In this document: in pieces, positions 33,529 to 46,158 of the stretch | Position numbering within the stretch: the first letter of the stretch is position 1 | Layout of the letters: each line of letters begins with the position of its first letter | Assembly (NCBI GenBank): GCA_003049465.1 | Contig: PYSS01000099.1 | Location: 62,638 to 126,637 of the forward strand | DNA: 64,000 nucleotides | Reading direction: 5' to 3' | Origin: Magnaporthiopsis rhizophila | Lineage: Eukaryota > Ascomycota > Sordariomycetes > Magnaporthales > Magnaporthaceae | Program-made: the position numbers and the translations under genes | The notes under the pieces: generated by a model | What the model saw: the letters and a program-made list of their open reading frames with translations, nothing else | Told to the model about the DNA's origin: nothing | Databases searched by the model: none

Positions 33529-35886
33529 ATGGCGTTCAAGCCCAACATGGAAAGCCAGGCCATCCCACAGCCTGCTGGTGGCCCTGGAGTAGGTCTGCCG
33601 GAGGAGATGGCTCCTCCGCTGCGGCCCAGGAAGATTCCTATTTCCCCCCAAGTCCCCTCGCCTCCGGAGTCAGACGAAGATGGTGCCTCCACCGACGCCG
33701 AAGATGGCAGCGCCAGCGAGGCTGGAGGCCCGGGCACAGTAAGAACCTTGCCGTCAAAGCCCCAAGGCAACTCTAGCCCGCAGAGACGAGCCCCCGCGGT
33801 GGCTGGTGCACCGGCCGCAGCCGATGCCATGATGTTGGTGTCCGAGTCCAAGCTTAGGGAGATGATGCGGCAAGAAGGTAAGAGTTCCCGACTAAGTCTT
33901 GGTACGAGTTACTCATCCTAACATTGTGCCCTGGGCTTAGTGGAGAATATTCTCAAAACTATCCAGCCATATCAGAGAACGGCTTTCATGCCCGAGGCCA
34001 AGCCACCGCTCCCCTCTGTTTGCGAGACAAGGCCTTCACAAAGCGGCCCGTCTCAACCCCCGGCGCCTTTCCAGGCGTCAGTCGCTGACGCCCCCGAGAC
34101 CGCCACCCCGTCTCCTAATATGCCAACCAGTCCCGTCGCGCGACATGCCAGCGTGTCATCGACAACCAGGACCAACAGCTTTTCAGGAACTGCACCGTCT
34201 CCGCGGAGCCCAACACTGCCGTCACCTACCACACAGTCAAGCGTCAGCGATGAAAAATGGGGCCGGCTCTTCGACCAGAACGGTCAGCCGACAGCGAGAG
34301 CCGAGGAGGTGTTCAAGTCTGTGGCCGACCATATCGTAAGTTCCGCTGATCAACGCAACACATTCTTGTCTGTCTCCTCCTTTTTCCAGTATGCTTACAC
34401 AGAAGCGTCCAAGATCGCCGAGCTCGCTCCTCGGAAGAGCATCGTGGTCACCCCCGAGAAGCTAGCAGAGTTCTATGCGCAGCATGGCTTGCCTAATGAG
34501 CTCTTCCCGTTTGCCAGTAAGACTCACCATTGGTAATATCATTATGAGCAAGGATTATTCTAATGGCAGATTAGACATGTTCCGTCCTCGTGCACCAGAG
34601 TACTCCTTCTTCGAGAGAGTTTCTGACTTGTATGACGAGTAAGCCGGCTTTCGTCTCTTTGCTCCCAGCTTCCCGAAACAACGCAACGCCTGGCGACACA
34701 GTCTGCTGACACTTGTCTCAACAGTCTTGGCTGCCAATACCATTTGGTGCCAAAAGATGGCAAATCCCGGCCAGCCGTGCCGGGATTGACACCGATGGGC
34801 TTTTCACAATGGCTAATTGCAAACATCAAGGCCTACCCGGATGAGGAGGCTCGAAGGCTCGACGGCATAGTTCTGCAAGTCCCACTCAGCGTGGCAAACA
34901 CTGCCGACGGGAAGCTCGAGCGCATGCCCCGTCTGATCTCACGGGGCCTGCTGCCCCAGCAGCCGGACATCAAGGCCCGCAAGATACTCGACGAGGCCCT
35001 GAAGGACTTCATCGAAGACAGCGAAGCCATCCCCGCGCCGTCGCCCTCAGGTTCGCGCTTTTCGGGCCTGCAACTGAACATTCCGGCGTCGTCGGCCTCG
35101 CGCCTCCCAGCCGCGCCCATGCCACCTCACAGGGACCCCAACCGGTACAAGCCGACGCGGGATCAGCATTACCCGGACAGGGGAGGAGGGTCGGCCTCGA
35201 GCCGGACAGAGTCGCGCGGGTCGGGACACATGGAGGCGGTTGACTGGCCGCCGGATGGTCATTCGAGCTACCACTCGCGCCATGGATCCACTCCTCTGAG
35301 CCCAACCTCGGAGAGAGACAAGGCACCGTTGCCGTCGCAGCCGCAGCCGCCGCCGCCGCCACCGGCCAGTCGCCGGACCCGGAGCCCGCAGTCCCGCAGA
35401 CACAGCCACACTGCCGTGAATGTGATGCAGAGTCACCCGCCGACGCCCATGGCGGGCGGGACCGAGTATGCGGCGCAGCTCTCGCCTTCGGGCGGACTGC
35501 TCTCGCCAAACACCACATGCCCGTCGTCTGGCGGCGGCGGCGGCCCGGTGCCGTCTTCGCCCACCACCTTGTCACCCGAGCAGCCGGCGACGATCCGGGA
35601 CAGGTCGCCTCGTCACGGCCGCGACAAGGACTACTACAGCCTCCAGAGGCAGTCGCAGTCGTCGTACGTCCCGTCCTCCCGCGCGTCGCGGCACAGCGTC
35701 GACGGTGCCGCCGTCGTCGTCCCGGGACAGATGCCCCGCTCGTCCGGGTCGTATCGCGAGTACGACCGCGACCGCGATGGCGCCGAGGGCACCGGTCCGC
35801 ACCGTAGGAGGAGGCGAGGCACGGCGGCGTCGGAGGACGTAAAGAGCCACGGGTGGGGTGATGTCCCCAGGCACAAAGGGAAGTAA
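33529..35886 (+). CDS. DUF7514-type fungal protein with Arg/Ser/Pro-rich tail
   Basis: Five exons (33529-33877, 33941-34335, 34390-34516, 34575-34638, 34725-35886) give 698 residues. The central domain reads EKWGRLFDQNGQPTARAEEV, SIVVTPEKLAEFYAQHGLP, LGCQYHLVPKDGKSRPAVPG, LTPMGFSQWLIANIKAYPDE, then ERMPRLISRGLLP. I recognise this as the ascomycete domain catalogued, from memory, as DUF7514; its role is unknown. It is flanked by Ser/Pro-rich disordered regions, and the tail has proline runs, RS-type dipeptides and SPRHGRDKDYYSL. No membrane segment or catalytic motif is visible. Exon 4 uses the second of two nearby acceptors (gcag then ttag); the first would hit a stop at once. Confidence 0.82.
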
Positions 35887-37485
35887 AAATGTTGTTTTTT
35901 TTGTCGCTGAAGGGAATTCAACTGTCCGACCGATTTTTTGACTTGCTGCGCTATTCTTTTTTTGGATTTCAACATGGCAGCAACACTCACCGTCGCTACA
36001 GGAACTGGCGTCTCGGCATCTCGCCCTCTTTCCTTGATTTCCTTTGTGCTCTTCACAGGACCATGGTCACTTATATATCTTCACAAATTTTTGTTTCACC
36101 TGTTTCTTTGGTTTCCTTTGTGATCTTCCCAGGACAATGACCGCTATATTTCCTTCATGTTCTCGGCCCTTTCCTTTTGTCTTCGTTACCTCCCTCGGCG
36201 CTCCCCATCATAGGATGAGGTGCACATGTTTGCGTCGAATGTATATGTCGTTCACACAATTTGACTCTCGAGGGCGAAGGGCATCGCTTCTGTCATGGAG
36301 ATTTGTAACTAGAACTTTTACGAATTGATGACCAAGTAAATGTCCGACGCAGCCTTCCTCTCCTTCTCTCGCATCCTCACTGAGCAGCGTACCGCAGTTC
36401 CTATTCCTTGTGGAAAGAGCAGCGGGGCTTGACGTCATGTGCAAGCGGAGGTGTATCCAAACCTCCCGAGAAACCACTTTACGGATGGGTGCTTCGGGTC
36501 CTTGGATACCGTTCGTGTCGCAGCCTATCCGGAACGCTTGGGGAAAGAGCTGCAGGCGGCCGTTGGTGGCCGCCGATGACCAGGTGATTGTTTGGTTGGC
36601 GGGTTGGGATTTACGCGCGTGATGGGGGATCTGCACTGGATTTGTGTGCGCGTCCACCTCGTTACAACCCACCATGATGCTGGCCGTTGGGTCTAGATTT
36701 GAGCAAGTCGAGGCGGCCGTGTTTACAGCATGGTGGTCGAAACCTATAACTCTCGCTGGCTTGCGAGAAATAAGGCAGAACGCCATCCGAGATATTCAGA
36801 TCTCTCGTTTACGTTCAAGCTTTTGCCATGGCGGCTTGTGGCGGCTTGTGGGGTCCCTTGCAGGTGCGCGGACTTGCCTGCCTGTGCTCGTAGTCCTACC
36901 ATAAACCTACACAGCTTGGCCCTGTACAGATTGGATAGATGGCGAAAGGAGACGCCAGTAGCCGCAAGCTGTCCCCCAACTTCAAACCTGCCTCCTCGCC
37001 CGTCAATACTAGATGACTCGCAGAACCCTTGCCCGACGTGCCCACTTCTGCACGGCGATCCGCCCTCTATAGGACAGACGGGTGAAGTGCAAGTTCGAAG
37101 TTCGGATCCTCTGACATCATACCCGCGCCGAGGAGCGCCCGGGGATCGCCTTCGATATGCTTGTCTTGGGAGACTCTAGATGAACCTGCACAATGATGAA
37201 GCTTGTTTATGTGTGGATAGATGAGGCACGGTTTAAATAGAAGAGACTTTTGCGCCACCTTCCGTCCTCTAGAGTCTGGGCTCTCCATGTTTTTTTTTTA
37301 TATATATATCTTATTCTCTTGAAGTTTCCCAGCCGCGTCGGGGTGGGTAGCCTGTCGTTACCCTCGAGCATTCCTCTAGGCTTATTCGGGTTGCGAATAA
37401 CAGCACGGCATACGGAACCCGCGACACCTCGCCTTTGACGTTCAGCCCACATCCACGCAGAAGAAACAAAGAAACAGAGACAAGA
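35887..37485. other. Intergenic region upstream of the sugar porter
   Basis: 1.6 kb. The first 300 nt are T-rich 3' sequence of the previous gene. A frame of 192 residues on the minus strand (36208-36786) starts with ATG but shows no family features. A short TA repeat (about 37299-37308) lies in the sugar-porter leader region. Confidence 0.55.
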
Positions 37486-39985
37486 ATGGACTCGAAAGAA
37501 GGAGTCGGCCCGCAGAGGAAGAGCTCTGACGGCTCCGGCGGTCTTCAACGGCCAACACCGCCGACCGCCGACAGCACGCACAAGCCATCATTGCCCTCGT
37601 CGCCCGGTTCGGCAGCAGGCCACAGCGCAGGCCACCGCCTCCAAACCAACCGGCGCCTCGCCAACCCGCTTGCGGGCCGCGGGCGCGCCGAGCTGGCCGC
37701 CATGGGCGAGGACTACTGCCGGCGCCGGGTCGGGCTGGCGACCGACGAAGACGTGCGCGCATTCCGGCTGGGCGCGGCCATTGCCGGCGATGACAGCGAC
37801 AGTGAAGAGCCGGCTGGGTTCGAGGACGTCGTCGACGGCGGCCTGATGGACCGCGAGAAGGAGGCGCTGGCGCGCGAAGTGACGGACAAGTGGTCCAACC
37901 CCGGGATGCTTTACTGGGTTGTTGCTAGTAGGTTTTGTTCTCTCTCTGATCCCAATATGACTGAAAAAAAATTAAAAAAAAAAAGTAGAAGCTGACGTTG
38001 AAAATCTTTTCCGCTTGTTTAGTATGCTCCCTCTGCGCCGCCGTGCAGGGCATGGACGAGACGGTGGTCAACGGCGCGCAGTCGTTCTACAAGCACCGGT
38101 TCGGCATCGGCGGCGAGGGCGGCCGGGATGCCTGGCTGCTTGGTCTGACGAACTCGGCACCGTATCTGTGCTGTGCCGTTCTTGGGTGCTGTGAGTTCTT
38201 TTTCTGACCATCTAGATGCTGTCACGTCCTGCACCATTGGGTGATGACAGATGCGGTGACCGACTGACTTTTGGTCATGTCTGCTCAGGGCTCACTTCGC
38301 CCATGAACCACCGGCTTGGGAGGAAGGGGACTGTTTTCTGGTCTTGCGTCGGTGAGTGTGCTGCCGCAACATATTCTGCATCTTCAGCCCGAGAAGCGTT
38401 CCCGACCCCTTTCTCGCACGACTAACCGGGCACCTACGTACGGCAGTCTCGGCTGTGGCCTGCTTCTGGCAAGCCTTTACCAACACGTGGTGGCACATGT
38501 TCATCGCCCGTTTTGTTCTCGGCCTAGGAATCGGTCCCAAGTCGGCGACAACCCGTAGGTGTCCATCGGATCCCAACTTCATAGAAACACAAATTTCGAC
38601 GAGGCTGACCATCTGCAGCAATGTTTGCCGCCGAGTGCGCACCCCCAAAACTCCGCGGCGCGCTTGTCATGCAGTGGCAAGTCTGGACGGCCTTTGGCAT
38701 CATGATTGGGTGGGTTTACAAGTCGATGCCAGGGATATTGATGAGCAAGTCAAGCAAGACTGACGTCGGCACGTGGAAAACAGATATGTCGCGGACCTGG
38801 CATTCTACTTTGTGCCCGACCACGGCATCTCACTTGGCCTGAACTGGCGTCTCATGATGGGCAGCGCGGGGGTCCCTGCCGTCGTGGTCTGCTGCCTCAT
38901 CCCCTTTTGCACCGTAAGCCTCTCGAGCCCATTTCGGCCCGATAGACACACACAAGACTGATAGAGTAGCCAAAAAGGAATCCCCGCGGTGGTACCTCAC
39001 AAAGGACAGACACCTCGACGCCTACAGGGCCATCAGCAGCCTGCGCCACGAAAAGGTGCAGGCGGCGCGCGACCTCTTCTACACGCACGTCCTCCTCGAG
39101 GCGGAGCGCGAGACGCAGCGCGGCGCCACGACCCTCTCCCGGATCCGCGAGCTGTTCACGGTGCGGCGCAACCGCAACGCCGTGGTGGCGAGCGAGGTGG
39201 TCATGTTCATGCAGCAGTTCTGCGGCGTCAACGTCATCGCCTACTACTCGTCCGAGGTGTTTTTGGCCGCCGGGCTGGGCGAGGTCCCCGCGCTGGCCGC
39301 GTCGCTGGGCTTCGGCGTCGTCAACTGGCTCTTTGCGCTCCCGGCCTTTTTCACCATCGACCGCTTCGGCCGCCGCCCCCTGCTGCTGGCCACGTTCCCG
39401 CTCATGGCGCTGGCCCTGCTGTTCACGGGCTTCTCGTTCTGGATCCCCGACTCGTCCGCCGCGCACGTGGCCTGCGTCGCGCTGGGCATCTACCTGTTCG
39501 GCATGGTCTACTCCCCCGGCGAGGGGCCCGTGCCGTTCACGTACTCGGCCGAGGCGTACCCGCTCCACCTGAGGCCGCTGGGCATGTCGCTCGCGACGGC
39601 GACGACGTGGTTCTTCAACTTTGTGCTGAGCGTCACGTGGCCCAGCATGCTGGCCGCCTTCAAGCCGCAGGGCGCGTTCGGCTGGTATGCCGGCTGGAAC
39701 GTCGTCGGGTTTTTTGCCATCCTGCTGCTCGTGCCCGAGACCAAGGAGCGCACGCTCGAGGAGCTGGACGCCGTGTTTGGCGTTACCGCCGGTAGCCTGG
39801 TGAGGTACGGCCTGGCTAGCCTGCGGTATTTTTTCCACCGGTATCTGTTTGGCAGGGACGTTGAGCCGCCCACGGTGCCGCACGAGTCGCTCGAGGTGCG
39901 CCTTGACGAGGATGACGTCGGCAACGGCGGCGACAAGAGAAAATGGGGGAGCTACAGAAGGACGCTACGGCTCGGGTATAAGTGA
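37486..39985 (+). CDS. MFS sugar porter (polyol/myo-inositol-like transporter)
   Basis: A proton-linked or facilitated sugar/polyol transporter of the plasma membrane, 669 residues from seven exons (37486-37927, 38023-38190, 38289-38351, 38447-38554, 38619-38709, 38784-38913, 38978-39985). A long hydrophilic N terminus of about 145 residues precedes the first membrane span. Family motifs: [14 protein letters not shown], the loop MNHRLGRKG (GRR-like), [67 protein letters not shown] and [12 protein letters not shown]. This matches the fungal group near inositol transporters; the substrate cannot be assigned. The last exon uses an unusual acceptor (caaaaag), needed to keep frame into ESPRW. Confidence 0.92.
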
Positions 39986-40681
39986 CACATATGAATGGAC
40001 ACGCATTTTTAGTCCTTATTCTGTAATCCCTTTTCGGTCTAGTACTTGTATGTTTCTGATGTTTCTCTGCCGTTTTCGACCACCCGTCCGTCGGCGTGAC
40101 ACACCCACCACCTCTTCGGAGGAAATAAGCCAACAAATGGCGTATCCCATCACACAGGACGCCACGCCCCTGACGATCCCCTCCCGGCAAGCACGGCAAG
40201 CAGTTGGAAAAGAATGAATGCTTGGACCAGACCAGACCTGCCTGACCCCTCCTCCACTATTTTTCCCCTCTGCTACCTAGGCAGACGCGCACAGCCAAAA
40301 GGATGACGCGGTAGGTAAAGGGCCAGTGCGGCATGCTGACCTCTCTTTTTCATGTTTCTACCGGCCAGGCGCTTCCGCCGGCCCTAGGCTGGTTTGTTTC
40401 AAGATTGTGTCTCAGGGCTCACCACGCTTAATTTTGGCACCCATTCGCATGCATCCAAGGAAGGAGGGGGTGGTGCAATGGGGCGGGGCGAGGGCGGGCG
40501 GGAATGAGAGGTGCACAAACATGCGGTGCCACGGGGTAGGTATAGCATGATCCAAGAGCACAAAAGCGGAAAAGAAGAACACGGGAGCGGGCGCGGAGAT
40601 GAGGCAGGGACCCAGGTCGATATTTGGGCCCAGAGCTTCTCGAAGCAAAAAGCACGGAATGCCCAGCAAGCAGGGCTCCTC

Positions 40682-40701
40682 TTTTTTTTTTTTTTTTTTT
40701 T
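40682..40701. repeat. Poly(T) run
   Basis: Twenty T in a row inside the long gene-free tract. Confidence 0.85.
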
Positions 40702-43700
40702 GCGGTAGGGCAACTGGAAAGTGGGGTTTTGGACAAAACCCAACTTGGAACGTTTCCCGCGCAGCAAGCAGCAGGTCGGCCCCTCCTTTCCTTTTTCTGG
40801 TTGCAATGCTGAGTGGTTGATGTCGCTTGCCGTCTCGCCGTATGCATTTGTCGGCCCTGGTCCTTGGCTGTCGTGTGCCCGGGCATGACCGTCCGGCGGA
40901 AGGAGAAAATAAGACGAAGGAAAGAGTGAGAGACATCTTGCTGCCAGAGGACGTATATGTGGTGGACGTATGCAAACAAAAGGAATGAGTGCTAAGACGC
41001 GGGGCATTTCCCCGTTGTGGCTAGGTACCTATAAGAGCCGGAGAGCGAGAGCGAAAGAGTCATGGTTGGTGCACAGGGGACAAAAAGCGGCAAACAAAAC
41101 ATGGAAATGGGTTCGGTCGAGGTTCCATGTTATGCAGAGTCCGCATAGGGTATTCTGGAACGCTGGGCCGAGCGGCCCGTCCATAGCAAAAACTCACCCC
41201 CGCGTCGTGCATAGACCTGTATAGCATAGCGGCTGTTGGCTACACCATGGAAAGGGGGCTGATGGCTGATGGCTGATGTTAGCCTCCCCTTGCCAGGGTA
41301 TAAAAGGCATGATAATGACAACGGGCCGGCGGGAGATGGTCTCTCTCTTTCAGCGAATCATGGTGTCGGAGCCCAAAGCGATGGCGGCATCGGAAACCTG
41401 ATGTTTTTCTTTGCTTTCTTTTATTTCTCCTTGATTGTGCAACCCGAGCAGGCATCACCGATAGTCGCGTTCAGGGGCGCGGGGCTGGCGGCGGCGGCAG
41501 AAAGCAGCATTGGATAGCACCCGCGTAGTCGTCACAGTCACGGTTCACCACACACGCCCACGCACACACAACGATTTGATTTGAATTGCCCGTCCTTCCT
41601 TCTGGTCCAAACTTCCCCTGCTGACTTGGACTTGGCGCACGAGTCATCCCAACTGGCCATTGCCGTCCCATTGCGGGTGGGGGATATGAGACGCGACGAC
41701 GGGACGAGCGGCGGATGAGGGGCGAGTCCAATCACCGACGCGTCGTTTCGAGCGGCGGTAGGCGCACGGCAACTTTTGATTGACGGACTTTGCATCCATC
41801 GCGAGATGGACGGTATGTAGGAATGAATGCCGTGACGATTCTCTCGGGAAATATTCCCATCTAGATTCAACACACCCTCTTGACTGTCACGCTGACAGGG
41901 AGATCCAGGCAAATGAGCGTGTTGAGTGGTTGCATCGGCATCGCGTTCACCTACCACCACCGCGGGGCCCTCTCTCGCCCCCCTAGTCTCTCCATCTGCG
42001 AGCACTTTCTTCATCCCAAAGGTGGGATTGGGAATGGATCTGGTGACTGGTGATCAGGGTACTGCACTAACAGGGCCCGCAAGCCTGAAATGCAGGGCGG
42101 GACTGGACCCGGTATTAGTGCGGTTCCCGCCATCCTTGTCTCCGCAACACAATTGGCACATGCATTCGGTCCATCATCACCTTCAAGGAGCGAAAAGGTG
42201 AAAAATCGATTTTCGCTTTTGCGAATCAGGTCTGGTGCCACCGCCAGGATCACCATCGATTAGCCCAGGGGACGTGCAAGCTGCCAGCCGTGGCCCGAGC
42301 GGCAAAACAACCATCTGGTTAGTTTAATTCTCCAGCTGTGTTTGGGATGCCAAAGTTGGTGGCGGCCGGGCTGTCGCTGTGTACCTTGCCGGCAACTGGT
42401 CGGAGTGTGTGACTCCTGTGCACATCAGCTTATCCCCTTGCGGCAACGAGGCGTGTCGATCGGCCTCGCCTAACAACAGGGGGCGGCGCGCGCGTCCACG
42501 GTCAAAGTCGAACGAACTGCCCGTTTGTTCGCTTCTCCAGTGATGTGGGCGGCGGCGGCGGCGGTGTGCGACGAACCACGGGATGGATGTGGAATGAGAC
42601 CACGCATGCAGAGCGCGCACAAAGAATCAAGTTGCACCGCCCTCTTGGCGCAAACGAAGCATCGATATCATTGCTCAGACCGCATCCCGAGGCGGAGTGT
42701 TGGATGGGCAGTGAAGGAGGCATTGCTAGCAGCCCGCCGCAGACATTGGAGGTGTGAAACCCCGAGCCTGCACGCAATCCTGCGAGATATAAGCCGCGAA
42801 ATATCCAAGGATGTACTGTGCACCAGACATACACCACCATCCGTCTTGGAGCACGGGGCAGCTCGCGGTGCACAACCGCAAGTCTCCGCCGTGGTCTTCG
42901 CTTTTTGGAAATTTGAACGGCCGCTAGCCGACCCAAGCACAGGCCGCTCGGGAAGCTCGCACCGACTTTTGGCTGGTCGCTGCGCAGGGACCCTACCCAA
43001 TTCCCCTTTTGGGGTCGCACTCATGGTGCCATGGATTCCCCTGCATGTCGACCCCTTTTTCCTTCTTCTTATGTCGTGACCGATGGAGGCAGAGAGAGAG
43101 AGAAAAAAAAAAGAGGCGACCATCGACTTTGAGCATCAGAGTTGCAGTTTCCGTGCGGTTGCAATAAGCCCGCATCTCCATGTTTCCACCGTCCGTCCGC
43201 GACCCGTCACAAAGACGGCGGGAGATGATGCACAAGACGGTTGAAATTAACAGGACTGGGAAGAAAAAGGTAACCAAAGGACAGGGAGTCTGCCTGTGGC
43301 TTGCATGCATGGCGAACGGAGCATGTTCATGCCTTGACCGTCTGGAGCCAGATCCTCTACCTTGACTCTGCTACCGGCCGTTTCGGCAAAACACACACAA
43401 GCAGAGAAAGCCACGAGAGGGGACATCTAAAAAGAGAGACAAGCGGAATTGCTACGGTCGAGCTGCCTGAGGATAAGAGCGGGCTGAAACATTTGATGGC
43501 AATCAGAAATAAAACACACCAGAAATTGGATGACATGGAGTTTTACGAGACGGGCCGTTGGGGACGACAGGAGCCTATCTGGTTCCACAGGCGATGGGCA
43601 CAAAGGGGCCGTCCTTTCTGTGGCGACCGGCGAATCGAACTCTCCATTCTTTTACTTTCAGACGGCCTTTGGTACCCCAGTTTTTTGCACATCGCTCATC

Positions 43701-45442
43701 GGTGCTGGTTCCTTGCAAATCAACGTAATCGTGTGCCGGCCTCGTTCTGCTGCGTTGGCAGGAAGGATGGAAAGAAGAACAACAACTCCTCCAGAGCGAC
43801 GGGAGCATTTCCTTTCGTCACGGTTGTCCACTGTTGCCATCGTCGCTGGGCGCGTGGCAAAACCAGCGGGGCGGGCAATCGTCCCCATCGCTGGTTCGGA
43901 TGGATTGTTTACTTCACAATTCATCGTCGGCCCAGACCGGATGCTGCACAAAGAAAGACGTTTGATCTGGCCCAATCGTCGCATGTGCTTGCGTGGATTC
44001 CTCCGACGGCCACAGACGAGCCGTAATTCAAAACATTTTCAACGGAGCTCTTCTCCGTCTCTTGCATTGCTCGCCCGTCGGCTGGCATAATCAACGACTC
44101 GGGCGGGGTGGTCTGGACGAGGCCCGCCTGTGCCGTGGCGCCAGGCAACAGAAGCGGCGGACTGGGCTGGGCTGGTTCGCTGTAATGTGCGGCCGTCTCA
44201 AGTCTGGCTGACGGCCACCACATTCACCATTGAGATCCTCATCAACTTTGTTGGGCACACCAACCAACAAACAGTCTCGATGCCTTTTCTGCCGATTCGC
44301 TCTTTTTATGCCGTCTCTGTCTTCCTCGATTCCTTGCTGGCGTGTTTGACGATTGGGGACTCTTTATTTCCCATGGGCCCGAAACGGTGTGCAATCTTGT
44401 TTTCCTGGCCCTCCGCGAGTCGCCCCCGGTTCGTCCTGGCGCAGAAACTGACACCCCCGGCAGCGCTCTTAGCGAGATTGGGGGAACTCCCCGGCACCCC
44501 TATCGACATCCGTCCTCTCAGCCCCACCCACCCCAGTCGAGCACTTTCATGCTTGCCTCAACGCACAACGACTCCCGGCGGATTCGCGGTCCCAAGCCCG
44601 CCGACGCCAGCCCAATTGAACCACTCGGCCCTAATCCGTCTCTGACGATCTGCCTGCGAATTTGGACGGTAACCTGCCCAGTTTCGGGTTTTCCGACCCC
44701 TCCCTGCGAGCGGCGTTTCCTGTCCTCTCCTTTTTTGGTGTCTTCAATTCCATGCAGACATTGTCTGCTAGCCCGACGCCCGTATTTTCTTTTCCAAAGC
44801 GACTGCCAACCCCCAGGGGCCCCTGGACCCAGAAGACCCGCTTAAGGCATTAGCACCTCGGTCTGTGCTTGTGCTGCGCGTACCGCTGCTTGTCGAATGC
44901 TGCTGCATCTCTATGAGGCGTGGTGCAGGCCAGGCGACCAGAGACATCAATTGGCGCACACAGACACAGACACAGACAGCGTGCGCCCAGCCGAGCCAGG
45001 CACACGCCCCCTCCAACGAGCCCACTCTGGACAGCACACCTCACAGCAAGCACCGCGCAGAACAAAGCAGCCGGCCCACTGCTGCGAACACACCTGTGCT
45101 AGCACAACGGAGAAGCCCACGCTTTAACGCGACGGGAACCTCGTGCGATCCCTTGCCCTCCCCCCAGTCTTTTGTCCTGGAGCCCGCTACAGCCAACAGC
45201 GGGCCAGCAGCCAGCCTGCCAGCCACTGGAGGCACGCACTCTCTCTCCTTGTCCGCCCGTGCGGCATTCAAACACGTCGCACAGCACCGTTTTGATTTCC
45301 GCCAGGCCCCAATCGCGCGAGCGAGCCCGTTGCAGGCTGCAGGGTGAATATCCATCGCGGCTCGACGCTCACTGTCGTTTTCGTTGTTGTGGCCGCCTTC
45401 GTTTGCGTCCGCCGCAACAGCAGAAGTAGCAGGAAAAGGAAG

Positions 45443-45485
<43 letters not shown>

Positions 45486-45502
45486 CCCNAAAAAAAAAAA
45501 AA
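45443..45502. repeat. Poly(A) tract with an undetermined base
   Basis: A run of 41 A, five C, an N at 45489 and 13 more A. The N is the only ambiguous base noticed in the window, so the assembly is uncertain at this point and the true length is not known. Confidence 0.85.
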
Positions 45503-46158
45503 GGAAAAGGAACTTCGCCCGCCCAGCGTTGGAATCGGCTGGGCCCAAGCTCGACTCCTCTGTGTCAATTCCCGAACGAAGCAGAACTGATTGACGGGAC
45601 CCGCCGCCCGGCTCCCTGGACCTGCACCCCTGGTCCCCTGGCCCTGCAACCCTTTTTTTTTAATCATACCCAAAAATCGTCAGGAGCTTTCCCGGGGGTG
45701 CTCTGGTCCATTCTCCCTCTCTCTTTTGATCGCCCCGTCGTCTCCAGTCGTTCATTTTTGTCCCCCTTTTCAGGAAATCCAAGCCACATACACACGCCGC
45801 TGGATACCTTGACTAGAAGTCATTCTTTTCCCTCCGACCTCCCTCTTCTACGGTTGATACCCTCCTGCCGCCCTGTTTGGCACCGCTCCCTCTTTCTCAC
45901 CGCGTTTTTTTTTAGCGCCCTAATCCTGCCGTGGTCCTGCACCAGCCAGTCCACCTGAATGCCCCCGTAACCGCTGCAAGCTCTTTCGACAAGAGCTTCT
46001 TCCCACCCAAGGGCCCAGGTCAGTTTGTGTTGGCGCGGCTCCCTCCAAGGACTGCCACGCTGACCAGCTGCCGAAGGACGGAGCCTCTGTTGGTTGCAGA
46101 GCAAGAAAAGGAGGGAGCGTCGACAAGCTGCCGCAGCGCCGTCACCCACACCGAAGAA

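Larger units (their letters stand above)
39986..46158. other. 6.2 kb gene-free tract upstream of the Ime2-type kinase
   Basis: The longest non-coding stretch here. Open frames of up to 241 residues occur on both strands but show no domains, good starts or plausible spliced models. Homopolymers interrupt it: T20 at 40682-40701, and A41 followed by CCCCC, an N and more A at 45443-45502. The last about 1.5 kb are rich in C and T with many short ATG frames and look like a long 5' leader. Most likely it is regulatory sequence of the kinase, the transporter's 3' end, and perhaps non-coding RNA. Confidence 0.6.

Noticed and set aside
36208..36786. 192-residue minus-strand frame starting with ATG
   Set aside because: No family features, no low-entropy or compositional signal of coding, and no flanking splice structure. 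It could be an orphan but I cannot support it.
38989..39795. 268-residue frame in another phase over the sugar porter's last exon
   Set aside because: An overlapping frame of a strongly conserved MFS exon; composition is Arg/Ala/Gly, typical of GC-rich out-of-phase reading.
43620..43645. B-box-like sequence on the minus strand (possible tRNA)
   Set aside because: The T-arm bases do not pair and no acceptor or D-arm can be drawn.
43301..44026. 241-residue plus-strand frame in the long gene-free tract
   Set aside because: No recognisable domain and random-looking composition; overlapping frames of similar length occur in the other phases.
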